From Alcaligenaceae bacterium (lineage in GTDB: Bacteria > Pseudomonadota > Gammaproteobacteria > Burkholderiales > Burkholderiaceae_B): a stretch of DNA of 64,000 nt. A program made the translations under genes and the position numbers. The stretch's first letter is position 1. Each line of letters starts with the position of its first letter. The stretch is taken from positions 1 through 64,000 of the forward strand of contig CANCMG010000005.1 in the NCBI GenBank assembly GCA_947378965.1. The letters run 5' to 3'. The notes below the pieces were generated by a model. That model searched no databases. It saw only the letters and a program-made list of their open reading frames with translations, and had not been told where the DNA came from. This document shows positions 53,395 through 61,736 of the stretch, in pieces.

Positions 53395-54279
53395 ATGGCC
53401 ATCACTTTGTATCCTGTTAACACAGACTTTATGGCTGAAATTGGTGATGTCGATTTGAGTCGGCCATTATCTGATGAAGACCGTGCGGCGATTAAAGCCG
53501 CATTTTTCAAATACAGCGTTCTGGTGTTTCCCGATCAAGAACTGACTTCAGCGCAACACATTGCGTTTGCCGAAGTGTTTGGTCCGATGGAAAAAAACAT
53601 CAATACCTATGCGGACGAAGTCAAAAAATATCGAATCGATACCCGCATTGCGGATGTGTCAAATTTAGGCGATGAGAACGAAATTCTTGCGGTGAACAGT
53701 CGAAAGCGAATGTCTGGTCTAGCCAATCGACTATGGCATACCGATAGTATTTTTAGACATTTACCCGCTTTAACATCGTTGTTGTATGGGCGTTCGATCG
53801 CGCCTGTGGGCGGGCGTACCGAGTTCGCAGATATGCGTGCGGCTTACGATGCTTTGCCGGCTTCGACCAAAACCAAAATCGATAAGATGATCGTTGAGCA
53901 CTCGATTTTTCATTCGCGTGCCAAACTCGGCTTTACTGACTTTACCGAAAAAGAGCGTGCCTCGTTGCCACCCGCTCAGCAGGTGATGGTGCGCACGATT
54001 CCTGAAACCGGTCGACAAAATTTGTACCTGGCCTCGCATGCGATGCGCGTAATCGGCATGTCAGACGAAGAAAGTGAAACACTATTTCAAGAGCTCACAG
54101 AACACGCCACGCAGCCGCAATTTGTGCTGTCTCACCGTTGGCGCGTCAATGATTTGGTGATGTGGGATAACCGCTGCACCATGCATCGTGGTACGGATTT
54201 TGACGATTGGCGTTGGAAGCGCGATGTGCAGCGCGCGACCGTCTCTGATATTGGTAATACGGTAGAGCTTTCTGCTTAA
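53395..54279 (+). CDS. TauD/TfdA-family 2-oxoglutarate-dependent dioxygenase 1
   Basis: A 294-residue Fe(II)/2-oxoglutarate dioxygenase. Iron ligands His115 and Asp117 (LWHTDSIF) and distal His264 (TMHRGTDF) plus the 2-oxoglutarate-binding Arg280 region (VQRATV) are all in place. RWRVNDLVMWDNRCTMHR is typical of the 2,4-D dioxygenase TfdA group, which cleaves aryl ether or sulfonate/sulfate side chains. Substrate unknown. Its stop overlaps the stop of the convergent cupin gene by 4 bases. Confidence 0.9.
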   Translation: MAITLYPVNTDFMAEIGDVDLSRPLSDEDRAAIKAAFFKYSVLVFPDQELTSAQHIAFAEVFGPMEKNINTYADEVKKYRIDTRIADVSNLGDENEILAVNSRKRMSGLANRLWHTDSIFRHLPALTSLLYGRSIAPVGGRTEFADMRAAYDALPASTKTKIDKMIVEHSIFHSRAKLGFTDFTEKERASLPPAQQVMVRTIPETGRQNLYLASHAMRVIGMSDEESETLFQELTEHATQPQFVLSHRWRVNDLVMWDNRCTMHRGTDFDDWRWKRDVQRATVSDIGNTVELSA

Positions 54280-54782
54280 GGTTGTGTAGATAACGCCGGT
54301 GAGGGCGTGCTGGCGTGAATCACGCCCTTGTTCCAGCTGTCGACGTACTCTTGTATAGAAAGCGCCCAACCGTTGGCCATGTTTTCATCAAAGTATTCGA
54401 ACAACAGTCCATCGACTGCCGTCATAGACAACAGGATTGTCCCGCCATCGGGGCCGCCATGTTCGTCATGTGGTAGCGCATCAGCTGGGGCCAAGGCATA
54501 GTCACCTTTTTTTCGGTGGATTTTTTTTGTCGTGCCGTCTGGCAACAGCTCGGTTAAAAACTGCTCGCCTTCTAAGACGAGGGTAACGGTAGACGCAAGG
54601 TGACGATGGCGTCGGCAGTGGCCACCCTTGCCATAGCGAAGCAGCATATCGAGTCGCCCACTAGGCAAGTCATAGCCCAACAGACTGTACTCAAAATCGA
54701 TATAAAAATCTGGAGCACTGGTGTCGTGCACGTGACGCCACTCGACGTTCGTTAAGTCAAAGCTAGTTGAAATCACAGGCAT
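54276..54782 (-). CDS. Cupin-domain protein
   Basis: A 168-residue single-domain cupin. GGHCRRHRHLASTVTLVLEG supplies the first cupin motif (G-x5-H-x-H-like, then E), and a second histidine region DALPHDEHGGPDGG stands in the second motif. It probably binds a metal. Similar proteins in catabolic clusters are acetylacetone-cleaving or hydroxylase-like enzymes, or merely sensors, so no reaction is assigned. Upstream of Bug 11 on the same strand order would be 54804, which ends 21 bases before this gene begins. Confidence 0.75.
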   Translation of the reverse strand: MPVISTSFDLTNVEWRHVHDTSAPDFYIDFEYSLLGYDLPSGRLDMLLRYGKGGHCRRHRHLASTVTLVLEGEQFLTELLPDGTTKKIHRKKGDYALAPADALPHDEHGGPDGGTILLSMTAVDGLLFEYFDENMANGWALSIQEYVDSWNKGVIHASTPSPALSTQP

Positions 54783-54803
54783 GAGAGGTCTCTGAGTTTA
54801 TGT

Positions 54804-55769
54804 TTATTCAGGCTGAACGCCCGCGTCGCGCAGGATTTTCACATAGGTTGCCACTTGCTCTTTGGTAAAAGCACCGAGCTCAGCCGAGGTCGACCCCTGA
54901 GTTAAAAATTGTTTTTGATCTAGTTGTTCTTTGATGTCGGGGCGATTCAAGACTGCATTGACCGCAGTATTTAAACGCACAAGCAAGTCAGCGGGTAAGT
55001 TAGCGGGGGCATACACAGCCGCCCATGACTGAACTGAAAAGCCCTGCACGCCAGCTTCGGCAAAAGTCGGCACCTCAGGCGCGAGTGACGAACGACTCGG
55101 TAACGTGATCGCGAGCATCTTGAGTTTGCCATCCGGGACATGTAAGCCCGCGGTGAAGGGGGTTGAAATCATCAGTTGCACGCGATTGGAAACCAGATCA
55201 ATCACGCCTGCTGGTTCGCCTTTGTAAGGCACGTGCAGCATATTGAGGTTGCCAGCTAGAGATAAAAATTGAGCAGTTGCCACAATCCCTGTGGTGTTGC
55301 CCGAGGCATAGGCAAGCTTGCCTGGATTGGCCTTTGCATAGGCGATGAGCTCAGGAATGGTGTTAAAGGGCATCTGCGCATTGGCATACAAAAAGAAGGT
55401 GTAACGCCCTAGCATTGAAATCGGCGTGAAATCGCGTACGGGGTCATAAGGCGGTTGCTTGCGTAAAGCTGGCGCACCTGCCATTGGGCTATTGGTTGCG
55501 ACTAACAGTGTGTAGCCGTCAGGTGCTGCTTTGGCGACGTCTGTGGCAGCAAGGGCGCCATCGGCGCCGGCTTTGTTTTCGACAATCACTTGTTGCCCAA
55601 GGCTGGCGCTTAAGCCATTACCAAGAATACGTGCAACCGTGTCAGTCGCTGAGCCAGCCGGAAAAGGTACGACTAAGCGGATGGTCTTAGTGGGGTACTG
55701 CGCTGCGGCTGTCTGGGCGAGCGCCACCAGTGCAAGCGAAGCGATGAGTTTGGTTACAGCATGGCGCAT
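54804..55769 (-). CDS. Bug/TctC-family periplasmic solute-binding protein 11
   Basis: A 321-residue Bug protein with signal LIASLALVALAQTAAA, mature opening YPTKTIRLVVPFPAGSATDT and loop VENKAGADG; the D after GA is the position that often contacts ligand. It ends RDAGVQPE. Read leftward into the cupin gene 21 bases downstream, forming a Bug-cupin unit tail to tail with the TauD-type dioxygenase. Confidence 0.9.
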   Translation of the reverse strand: MRHAVTKLIASLALVALAQTAAAQYPTKTIRLVVPFPAGSATDTVARILGNGLSASLGQQVIVENKAGADGALAATDVAKAAPDGYTLLVATNSPMAGAPALRKQPPYDPVRDFTPISMLGRYTFFLYANAQMPFNTIPELIAYAKANPGKLAYASGNTTGIVATAQFLSLAGNLNMLHVPYKGEPAGVIDLVSNRVQLMISTPFTAGLHVPDGKLKMLAITLPSRSSLAPEVPTFAEAGVQGFSVQSWAAVYAPANLPADLLVRLNTAVNAVLNRPDIKEQLDQKQFLTQGSTSAELGAFTKEQVATYVKILRDAGVQPE

Positions 55770-56014
55770 CTTGATCTCCGATGGGTATTTGTTGCTGGAC
55801 TCGAGGCAGAACGCAAAGGGTGCTTAGCTCGAGTCGTGCATTCAGTCGTGCATTCTTGAGGCAAAGTGTAAACCGAGAGTTCAAAAATACAAGGGATTGT
55901 TCAAGTTGGATAAGGTATTGTTCGCTTGGTGGCAGGCAGTTATGATTCGGTTGAAGTGATCAGTTTTGCAGATAAATAGAAAAAAAACAGTTTTGTACGC
56001 TCTCGGAGACACTT

Positions 56015-56989
56015 TTGATTACACGCAAGCTAGGTGCCATCGCTTTAGTTCTAGCCCTATTCGGCGCGCCGTCCTTAGGCGTTGCGGCCGACTATCCCGC
56101 CGACAAACCAATCAAGATGGTCGTTGGCTTCACTGCTGGCGGCGCAGCCGATAAGCTGGCGCGTCCGGTGGCCGATCGGATGGCAAAATTTTTAGGTCAA
56201 ACGATCGTGATGGAGTATCGCCCAGGCGTGGCGGGCGGCATCGCTCTTGAACTGGTCGCCCGCGCGCCCGCTGACGGCTATACGATTCACCTGACGTCGC
56301 AAGGCCCCATGACGTTCGGCCCCTCGTTGCGTAAGGCCAACTTTGACCCTGTAAAAGATTTCACCCCTATCGGGATGGTGTCGAGCGGTGGATCACTGAT
56401 CGCAGTCTTGCCTACCTCACCGGCTAAGGATGTAAAAAGTTTCATCGCTTTAGCAAAGGCGAACCCGACACAGTGGAGCTATGGCACGTCTGGGATTGGG
56501 GGGTCTGGTCATTTGGCGGCCGAGCAATTTAAGATTGAAACTGGTTTACAAATTTCTCATGTTCCCTATAAAGGCGGGGCCGGCGCGCTAACCGATTTGT
56601 TGGGCGGACATATCCCTGTGCTGTTCTCGTCAATTGGCTCAATCGCCACGAACGTTGAGGCCGGACAAGTCAAAGCGCTTGCCGTGAGCTCGCTTGCCCG
56701 TAGCAGCTTGTTTCCAGATGTGCCCACTATTGCCGAAAGTGGCTTTCCGGGATTTGATTCGCCGGTGTGGTTTGGTGTTGTGGGGCCTGCAGGTCTACCC
56801 GCAGCGATTACAGCCAAGCTGGTTGCTGCACTCAACGCAACGATGGACGACCCTGAGGTATTAAAGATTATCCGGCAAGATGGCTACGAGCCGCTAAAAA
56901 TGACGCCCGAGCAAATGAAAAACGCCATTCAGACTGAACTCAAACAGTGGGCCGATTTGATTAAAAAGACTGGAATGAAGGCTGACTGA
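56015..56989 (+). CDS. Bug/TctC-family periplasmic solute-binding protein 12
   Basis: A 324-residue Bug protein starting at TTG, preceded by CGGAGAC at good spacing. Signal core LGAIALVLALFGAPSLGVAA, then YPADKPIKMVVGFTAGGAAD. The ligand loop reads MEYRPGVAGG rather than IENRPGASG. It ends KKTGMKAD. Divergent from Bug 11 and convergent with the SOUL-domain gene, so it has no obvious enzyme partner. Confidence 0.88.
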   Translation: MITRKLGAIALVLALFGAPSLGVAADYPADKPIKMVVGFTAGGAADKLARPVADRMAKFLGQTIVMEYRPGVAGGIALELVARAPADGYTIHLTSQGPMTFGPSLRKANFDPVKDFTPIGMVSSGGSLIAVLPTSPAKDVKSFIALAKANPTQWSYGTSGIGGSGHLAAEQFKIETGLQISHVPYKGGAGALTDLLGGHIPVLFSSIGSIATNVEAGQVKALAVSSLARSSLFPDVPTIAESGFPGFDSPVWFGVVGPAGLPAAITAKLVAALNATMDDPEVLKIIRQDGYEPLKMTPEQMKNAIQTELKQWADLIKKTGMKAD

Positions 56990-57064
56990 CCACTTAGAGA
57001 GGCGCCCAAAGGCTGCGTGGCTGTCGTTGGTCAGACTGAGGCATGGGGGGTTGGATGGCCTTGT

Positions 57065-57691
57065 TCAATTGGTGCGGGCGACTTCAAGCATGATCTCGTT
57101 GCGTCGTAAAAACCAAAGCGTCCAAGGCGGATCATAACGGGCAAGCGAAGGCGTGCCGACAGCAACCAGTTTTTGCTGAGCGACAAAGGCGCGCAATAAC
57201 GCGGTTTGTTGTTCGACGTCGTTGTCATCGACTAACCCCGAAAAACGCACCACGGCAAGACGTTTGGGCGGTAAAGCTACCAGTCGCACTTTCGAATCAT
57301 TGGGCGTTGGTAGCGTCTCAAGTGTGTAGCTCGCCGGCATAATGAAACGAATGATCCAGCCTGCTGAGTCGGGGCTTTGTATGACGGGCGCGGTCATTGC
57401 AATTTTCTCATTTGGCGCTTCGTTTTGAATCACGGGTGCGGTCATGGCAATACTCTGCTTGCGCGTGTTGCCGCCAAAGATGTATCCCGCCAATAAACGA
57501 AACCCAGCACTGACGGCTTCGCTGCGATCGCCGGGTACAGTCACTTCGGCAGCGATGAGGGCGGGGTATTCTCTGATCTCAAAGGCCGCCTCTTGTAAGA
57601 CGCTCGTGTAGGGGGGTTCTTCAGTGGCCATGACGACACCTGTTAACAAAGACATCAGAGAGAAGAGGCACAATAAAATTTTTTGTGTCAT
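57065..57691 (-). CDS. SOUL/HBP-type heme-binding domain protein, exported
   Basis: A 208-residue protein with a signal peptide (LLCLFSLMSLLTGVVMA, cleavage near residue 22) followed by the SOUL fold: EEPPYTSVLQEAAFEIREYP at the start, RLLAGYIFGGN and two copies of IAMTAPVIQ. Family members bind heme or other tetrapyrroles; bacterial versions are mostly uncharacterised. It should be periplasmic. Divergent from the truncated CoA-transferase at 57730. Confidence 0.88.
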   Translation of the reverse strand: MTQKILLCLFSLMSLLTGVVMATEEPPYTSVLQEAAFEIREYPALIAAEVTVPGDRSEAVSAGFRLLAGYIFGGNTRKQSIAMTAPVIQNEAPNEKIAMTAPVIQSPDSAGWIIRFIMPASYTLETLPTPNDSKVRLVALPPKRLAVVRFSGLVDDNDVEQQTALLRAFVAQQKLVAVGTPSLARYDPPWTLWFLRRNEIMLEVARTN

Positions 57692-57729
57692 GTTGTGTTT
57701 TACTCAAAGTTTATTCACGAAGGAAGGCT

Positions 57730-57990
57730 ATGCAGCCACTCAAAGGTATTAAGGTGGTGGATCTTAGCAAGTTGCTGGCTGGGCCACTTTGCGCGCAATA
57801 TCTTGGAGAGTTAGGTGCTGAGATCATTAAAATCGAGCCCGTGGGTCAGGGTGATGATACACGCGGTTGGTTACCGCAGACGAATGGTCAATCGGCAATT
57901 TTTATCGGATGTGCGCGTAAAACCTCGCCGTTTATGGCGGGGATGCAAGCGCGGAAGGCACAGCCTTCCTTTCTTTGGTCTTTAATTTAG
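57730..57990 (+). pseudogene. Truncated CaiB/BaiF CoA transferase
   Basis: The first 60 or so codons encode a good class III CoA transferase start (LKGIKVVDLSKLLAGPLCAQ followed by GAEIIKIEPVGQGDDTRG and TNGQSAIFIGC) but the family's next block (NRGKRSIALDL) is missing and the frame continues with unrelated residues for about 25 codons before stopping. A normal enzyme has about 400 residues. The break near 57912 looks like a deletion joined to foreign sequence. An intrinsic terminator lies inside the abnormal part. A good Shine-Dalgarno (GAAGGA) remains. Confidence 0.8.
57953..57976 (+). terminator. Intrinsic terminator inside the CoA-transferase remnant
   Basis: GGAAGGC (57953-57959), loop ACA, GCCTTCC (57963-57969), followed by TTTCTTT. 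A compact 7-bp stem with a T-rich tail on the plus strand. It may have come in with the downstream side of the deletion, being the original terminator of the lost gene. Confidence 0.7.
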
Positions 57991-58096
57991 CTTAGCGTTT
58001 GCTGTTGCTCACCTAAGTGGCCGACATTAAATATAAGATACGTGCTCTTGTTTGATACGGATTTCGATCGTTTACACTAACCTAAACACCTGAATC

Positions 58097-58130
58097 GCTA
58101 GCGCTTAACAATTCGAAAAGCTAGCGCTTA
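58097..58130. repeat. Two-copy 23-bp repeat with GCTAGCGCTTAA core
   Basis: GCTAGCGCTTA occurs at 58097-58107 and 58120-58130, 23 bases apart, in the gap between the CoA-transferase remnant and the SnoaL-like gene. The core contains the palindrome AGCGCT. Could be paired regulator sites for the gene at 58157 or a short, two-unit version of the arrays seen elsewhere. Confidence 0.5.
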
Positions 58131-58156
58131 ATCTTTCAAATATGCAGGCTTGACTC

Positions 58157-58579
58157 ATGACTCAAAGTACGAATCAGCTAAAACAAACTCTCGATGAGAT
58201 GCAAAACTCTTGGAATGCAGCCGCCAAGGTATGGAGCCCAAAGGCCTTGGCTAGTCTGTATGCAGACAACGCCTTGTTTTATGGCGGGCGCCCTGGGCAT
58301 TCGGTTGGGGCTTCCGAAATCCAGGCTTACTTTGCGTCTTATGATGGCATCATTCAGTCTGCAGTACTAGATTTGGTTGAGCAGCAACTTGTGCAAATCA
58401 GCCCAGACAGTTTTACGGCTCAAGGTTTTGGGGCATTTTCGTTTGTGCTGAACGGAGGGCGTCAGACTCAATCGGTACTGCGTACGACGCTTATCTTGAG
58501 TAAGCTGAATGGGCAATGGAAAATTCAGTTACATCATTTTTCGGTGACGCCTGAGGTGCCACCGCTTGGCAATACTTGA
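58157..58579 (+). CDS. SnoaL/ketosteroid isomerase-like (NTF2 fold) protein
   Basis: A 140-residue NTF2-fold protein: an N-terminal helix with WSPKALASLYADNALFYGGR, the typical cone opening, and C-terminal strands LRTTLILSKLNGQWKIQLHH. This matches the DUF4440/CaMKII-association type of SnoaL-like proteins, which include small isomerases and many proteins with no known activity. Upstream of the enolase-superfamily gene (112-base gap), possibly in one unit. Confidence 0.75.
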   Translation: MTQSTNQLKQTLDEMQNSWNAAAKVWSPKALASLYADNALFYGGRPGHSVGASEIQAYFASYDGIIQSAVLDLVEQQLVQISPDSFTAQGFGAFSFVLNGGRQTQSVLRTTLILSKLNGQWKIQLHHFSVTPEVPPLGNT

Positions 58580-58691
58580 AACACAATGGTAACGATCAGG
58601 TAGGCAATAGAGATCATCGCAGCAGCACGCTAGGCGCTAGCCCTGCGCATTTTGATAAAAAAAGGCCGTGTGTAGCGGCCAAGGAGACAAC

Positions 58692-59864
58692 TTGAAGATC
58701 ACCGCAATAGAAGACCTCCATGCAGATGGTGGCTGGCGTACGCTGTCGTTTTTAAAAATCACAACCGATACAGGTTTAGTCGGCTGGTCAGAGTTTAGTG
58801 AAGGCAGTTCTTCTCCTGGCCTTGGCGGAGTCATCCTCAAACTGGGGCAAAGCCTGCTAGGTTCAGATCCGCGGCAAATCAACCTGATCCATGCCAAGTT
58901 GTTTGCCGTGACCCGAATCTTTTCTGGCGGCTTAATCGCGCAGGCAATCGCTGCACTTGAAAATGCTTGTTTAGATTTGAAAGCAAAAGAACTCAACGTT
59001 CCGGTGCATCAATTATTCGGTGGGGCCTTACGTCAAACACTGCCGATCTATTGGTCGCAATGTGGCACCTTGCGTTCGCGCTTTGCCCCAGTGTTTGATG
59101 CAGCACCCTTGCGCTCGTTAGACGATATCGTGGCGTTAGGGCAAGAGGCTAAAGCGCGTGGCTTCAAGGCGCTCAAGACCAATATTTTGTCTTTTGAAAA
59201 TGGCACCTGTAGTAATTATCGACCGGGCTTTGGCATCGGAACAGGCTTTCCAGAGCTGAATCTTGACGATAAAGTTCTTGCAACAATCGTTGAGCTGCTT
59301 GCTGCTTTTGAACAAGGCGCCGGAAAAGGTGTGAAGTTAGCGCTTGATCTGAATTTTCACTTTAAGCCTGAAGGCGCAAAAAGAATTGCACGGGCGCTTG
59401 AACGGTTCAATCTCATGTGGCTTGAGGTCGACATACAAGATCCACGGGCCTTGGCTGAGGTCAAACAAGCAACCACGACGCGGATCTCTTCGCTTGAAAC
59501 GCTGTTAGGTCGGCAAGCGCTTCGTCCTTATCTTGAGGCCAATGCTGCAGATGTCGCAATCATCGATCCGCAATGGAACGGCTTGCTAGAAGCCACCAAA
59601 ATGGCGACGATGGCCGAAAGCTACGAGATTAACGTGGCTTCGCATAACTATCACGGGCAGTTGTCTTCGCTGATGGGGGCGCATTTTTCAGCCGCAACGT
59701 CAAATTTCAGCATCATGGAATACGTCGTCGACGAGGCCGCGTTTACGCGTGAATACATGACCCATCCGATTCAAATTGTTGATGGCGAAATCGTCTTGCC
59801 CGAGGGCCCTGGTTGGGGTTCAGATATTAATGAAGAGGCTGTTCGTGCAAGGCCTGTGCTGTGA
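58692..59864 (+). CDS. Mandelate racemase/muconate lactonizing enzyme (enolase superfamily) protein
   Basis: A 390-residue enolase-superfamily enzyme started at TTG 58692, five bases after AAGGAG, giving MKITAIEDLHADGG at the N-terminus (the standard capping-domain start); a GTG at 58668 lacks a ribosome site. Barrel residues visible are FKALKTN (Lys region), the metal ligands in LALDLNF, WLEVDI and SSLETLLG, and a histidine in VASHNYHG. It should abstract a proton next to a carboxylate to racemise, dehydrate or cycloisomerise a hydroxy acid or sugar acid. Substrate unknown. Confidence 0.87.
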   Translation: MKITAIEDLHADGGWRTLSFLKITTDTGLVGWSEFSEGSSSPGLGGVILKLGQSLLGSDPRQINLIHAKLFAVTRIFSGGLIAQAIAALENACLDLKAKELNVPVHQLFGGALRQTLPIYWSQCGTLRSRFAPVFDAAPLRSLDDIVALGQEAKARGFKALKTNILSFENGTCSNYRPGFGIGTGFPELNLDDKVLATIVELLAAFEQGAGKGVKLALDLNFHFKPEGAKRIARALERFNLMWLEVDIQDPRALAEVKQATTTRISSLETLLGRQALRPYLEANAADVAIIDPQWNGLLEATKMATMAESYEINVASHNYHGQLSSLMGAHFSAATSNFSIMEYVVDEAAFTREYMTHPIQIVDGEIVLPEGPGWGSDINEEAVRARPVL

Positions 59865-60031
59865 GAGTCAACACTTTTTCATTTGTAAGGATGACGAAGG
59901 TTAACAATTTGATACAAAATAAATAGAACAGGGATGCGGTATCGCGATGTTTAGCAGGCGCTAAAATGAGTGCCTTACGTACGACTGCTTTTCAAACAGT
60001 TCGGCGTCCGGATCACCAAAAAGGAGCCGCC

Positions 60032-60238
60032 TTGAGCATAAGATTAAGTGTCATTTTGTCAGATGATTTAAATCGCGATATTGATCGAGTCGCGGGTACT
60101 GCTGCGAACAAGAGCGAAGTCTTTAGAAAAGCACTACAGCTCTATCTTGCGGCATGCGATGGTCAATCGCGCGGTTTAAAGCTTGGTTTATTTGAACCAA
60201 GTGCGCAGAGACTTCAGACTGAAATTACGGGTCTGTAA
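60032..60238 (+). CDS. Ribbon-helix-helix DNA-binding protein (CopG-like)
   Basis: A 68-residue protein starting at TTG, six bases after AAGGAG, with the RHH pattern: strand IRLSVILSDDL, helix NRDIDRVAGTAAN, then KSEVFRKALQLYLAAC. An ATG at 59966 would add 22 residues without a ribosome site. The stop overlaps the start of the next gene (TAATG), so the two are coupled. Likely autorepressor or regulator of the pair; an antitoxin role is not supported because the partner is a membrane protein without a toxin fold. Confidence 0.78.
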   Translation: MSIRLSVILSDDLNRDIDRVAGTAANKSEVFRKALQLYLAACDGQSRGLKLGLFEPSAQRLQTEITGL

Positions 60239-60507
60239 TGCGTACATTGGATTTGAGTGCACCGCCCCAAAATCACACGTATACGGTTTCTTTATCTCCT
60301 GAAGAAAAGCACAGCGATCGCTTCGTTCGCTTAGCGAAAGAAATCATCTTGGTTGCACTGGCTGCTGGCTTCGTCATCCTGATTGGTTGGGTTTGCGTTC
60401 ACACACTTTTTTCGGCGCAAGCAACGGCCGAAGAAAAGAAGTGGGCGATGTCAACGGTGACGGCCATTTCTGGCGGATTAGTTGGTTATTTAATTCACCC
60501 GCATTAA
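60238..60507 (+). CDS. Small membrane protein paired with the RHH regulator
   Basis: An 89-residue protein with one strong membrane helix (IILVALAAGFVILIGWVCVH, about 35-54) and a second weaker hydrophobic stretch near the C-terminus (VTAISGGLVGYLIHPH), after a hydrophilic N-terminus of about 33 residues. The central AEEKKWAMS loop separates the helices. I do not recognise the family. Translationally coupled to the RHH gene upstream. Confidence 0.7.
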   Translation: MRTLDLSAPPQNHTYTVSLSPEEKHSDRFVRLAKEIILVALAAGFVILIGWVCVHTLFSAQATAEEKKWAMSTVTAISGGLVGYLIHPH

Positions 60508-60662
60508 AGGCGGTAAGTCACGTGCTATAAAACAAGCAATCCCATTAAAAAACTTTAGTGCTGTCGATTCTTACGATTATAAAAAAGTCTAGATAAAAGT
60601 CGGAATAGCGGTCAGGCGGCATGCCGAAGTCATCAACCAGTCGAATCACTTAGGGGTAAAAA
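60508..60662. promoter_or_regulatory. Intergenic region upstream of Bug 13
   Basis: A 155-base A/T-rich gap likely to hold the promoter of Bug 13. No terminator after the membrane gene was evident, so read-through is possible. Nothing else recognised. Confidence 0.35.
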
Positions 60663-61637
60663 ATGAAAAAAACGATTGCTCTTTCCATGTTTGCTATGGC
60701 TGCACTCCTCGCCGTCTCATCGCCGAGTGCACAAGAATTCAAAGCACCTATCAAGTTTGTTGTTCCGTTTGCGCCGGGTGGCGCCACTGATGTTTTAGCT
60801 CGAATGCTTGCGCCTAAAATGAGTGCTGAACTCGGACAATCTATCATCATCGAAAATCGTGCAGGCGCGAGCGGTCAAATTGGTACACAATTTGTGAAAA
60901 ATTCGTCCGCTGATGGAACTGTATTTTTGGTGAATACGGATAGTTCTTTGACCATCCTTCCGTATATTGTTGCTGATGTACCTTATTCGCCTGCTCGTGA
61001 CTTTATGATGGTCGGAAAAATTGCAACGCTGCCTTGGGCGTTAAGTGTTCCTGCAGTCAACAATATTAAAAATATCGCGCAGTTTATCGACTACATCAAA
61101 AAAGATCCAAAACAAGCGAACTATGCTGTACCAACAACTGGTGGCGTGCCAGAAATGATTGGCGAGATGATCGGTAAGAAGGCCGGCGTCGAGATGACGA
61201 TTCTTCCGTACGCCGGCGGTGCCGCGATTATCACCAGTGTCTTGGGCGCTCAAATTTCTTCAGGTGTGACTGGCACGCCAGAAGCCTTCAACATGGAGAA
61301 AACTGGCAAGGCGGTCGTGATCGGTGTGTCGGGCACTAAGCGTGCAGCTTATCTGCCTCACGTCCCGACCTTTGAAGAGTCAGGGCTTGCAGGCTTGACA
61401 GCTGATAGTTGGTTTGGGATCTATGCACCCAAGGCTTTGCCTAGGCCGATGGCTGAGCGTTTTAATGTGGCCATGAATAACGCCATCAAAGACCCCGAGA
61501 CACAGAAAAAAATTGCAGACATGGCCATCGAAGTCACGACAACAAACTTCGTTGAGGCTGAAAAATTTTACGCCGAGGCCATTACCTTTTGGGCTAGTGT
61601 CTACAAAGATAAGCCTAAGCCATCGGCTTCAAAATAG
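60663..61637 (+). CDS. Bug/TctC-family periplasmic solute-binding protein 13
   Basis: A 324-residue Bug protein with signal MKKTIALSMFAMAALLAVSS and cleavage near SAQ; the mature part begins with an unusual EFKAPIKFVVPFAPGGATDV. Loop IENRAGASG. Its C-terminus is lysine-rich (KDKPKPSASK) and unlike the usual GIxPE ending. It is more diverged than its neighbours by eye. Followed by a strong terminator at 61654-61685. Confidence 0.9.
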   Translation: MKKTIALSMFAMAALLAVSSPSAQEFKAPIKFVVPFAPGGATDVLARMLAPKMSAELGQSIIIENRAGASGQIGTQFVKNSSADGTVFLVNTDSSLTILPYIVADVPYSPARDFMMVGKIATLPWALSVPAVNNIKNIAQFIDYIKKDPKQANYAVPTTGGVPEMIGEMIGKKAGVEMTILPYAGGAAIITSVLGAQISSGVTGTPEAFNMEKTGKAVVIGVSGTKRAAYLPHVPTFEESGLAGLTADSWFGIYAPKALPRPMAERFNVAMNNAIKDPETQKKIADMAIEVTTTNFVEAEKFYAEAITFWASVYKDKPKPSASK

Positions 61638-61653
61638 TAACTAATCACACGAA

Positions 61654-61685
61654 AAAGCCACCACTCCGAAAGCAGTGGTGGCTTT
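61654..61685. terminator. Bidirectional intrinsic terminator
   Basis: A perfect 12-bp stem, AAAGCCACCACT (61654-61665) and AGTGGTGGCTTT (61674-61685), with an 8-base loop. The A-run before and T-run after make it work in both directions, serving Bug 13 on the plus strand and Bug 14 (ending at 61737) on the minus strand. Confidence 0.9.
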
Positions 61686-61736
61686 GAAAAGTGATGAGTT
61701 TTAGAAAACTGAGATTGTTTTTATTTCTCTGTTAGC

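Noticed and set aside
60032-60507. Toxin-antitoxin module
   Set aside because: The RHH protein fits an antitoxin, but the partner is a one- or two-helix membrane protein without a recognisable toxin fold; kept as an unnamed pair.
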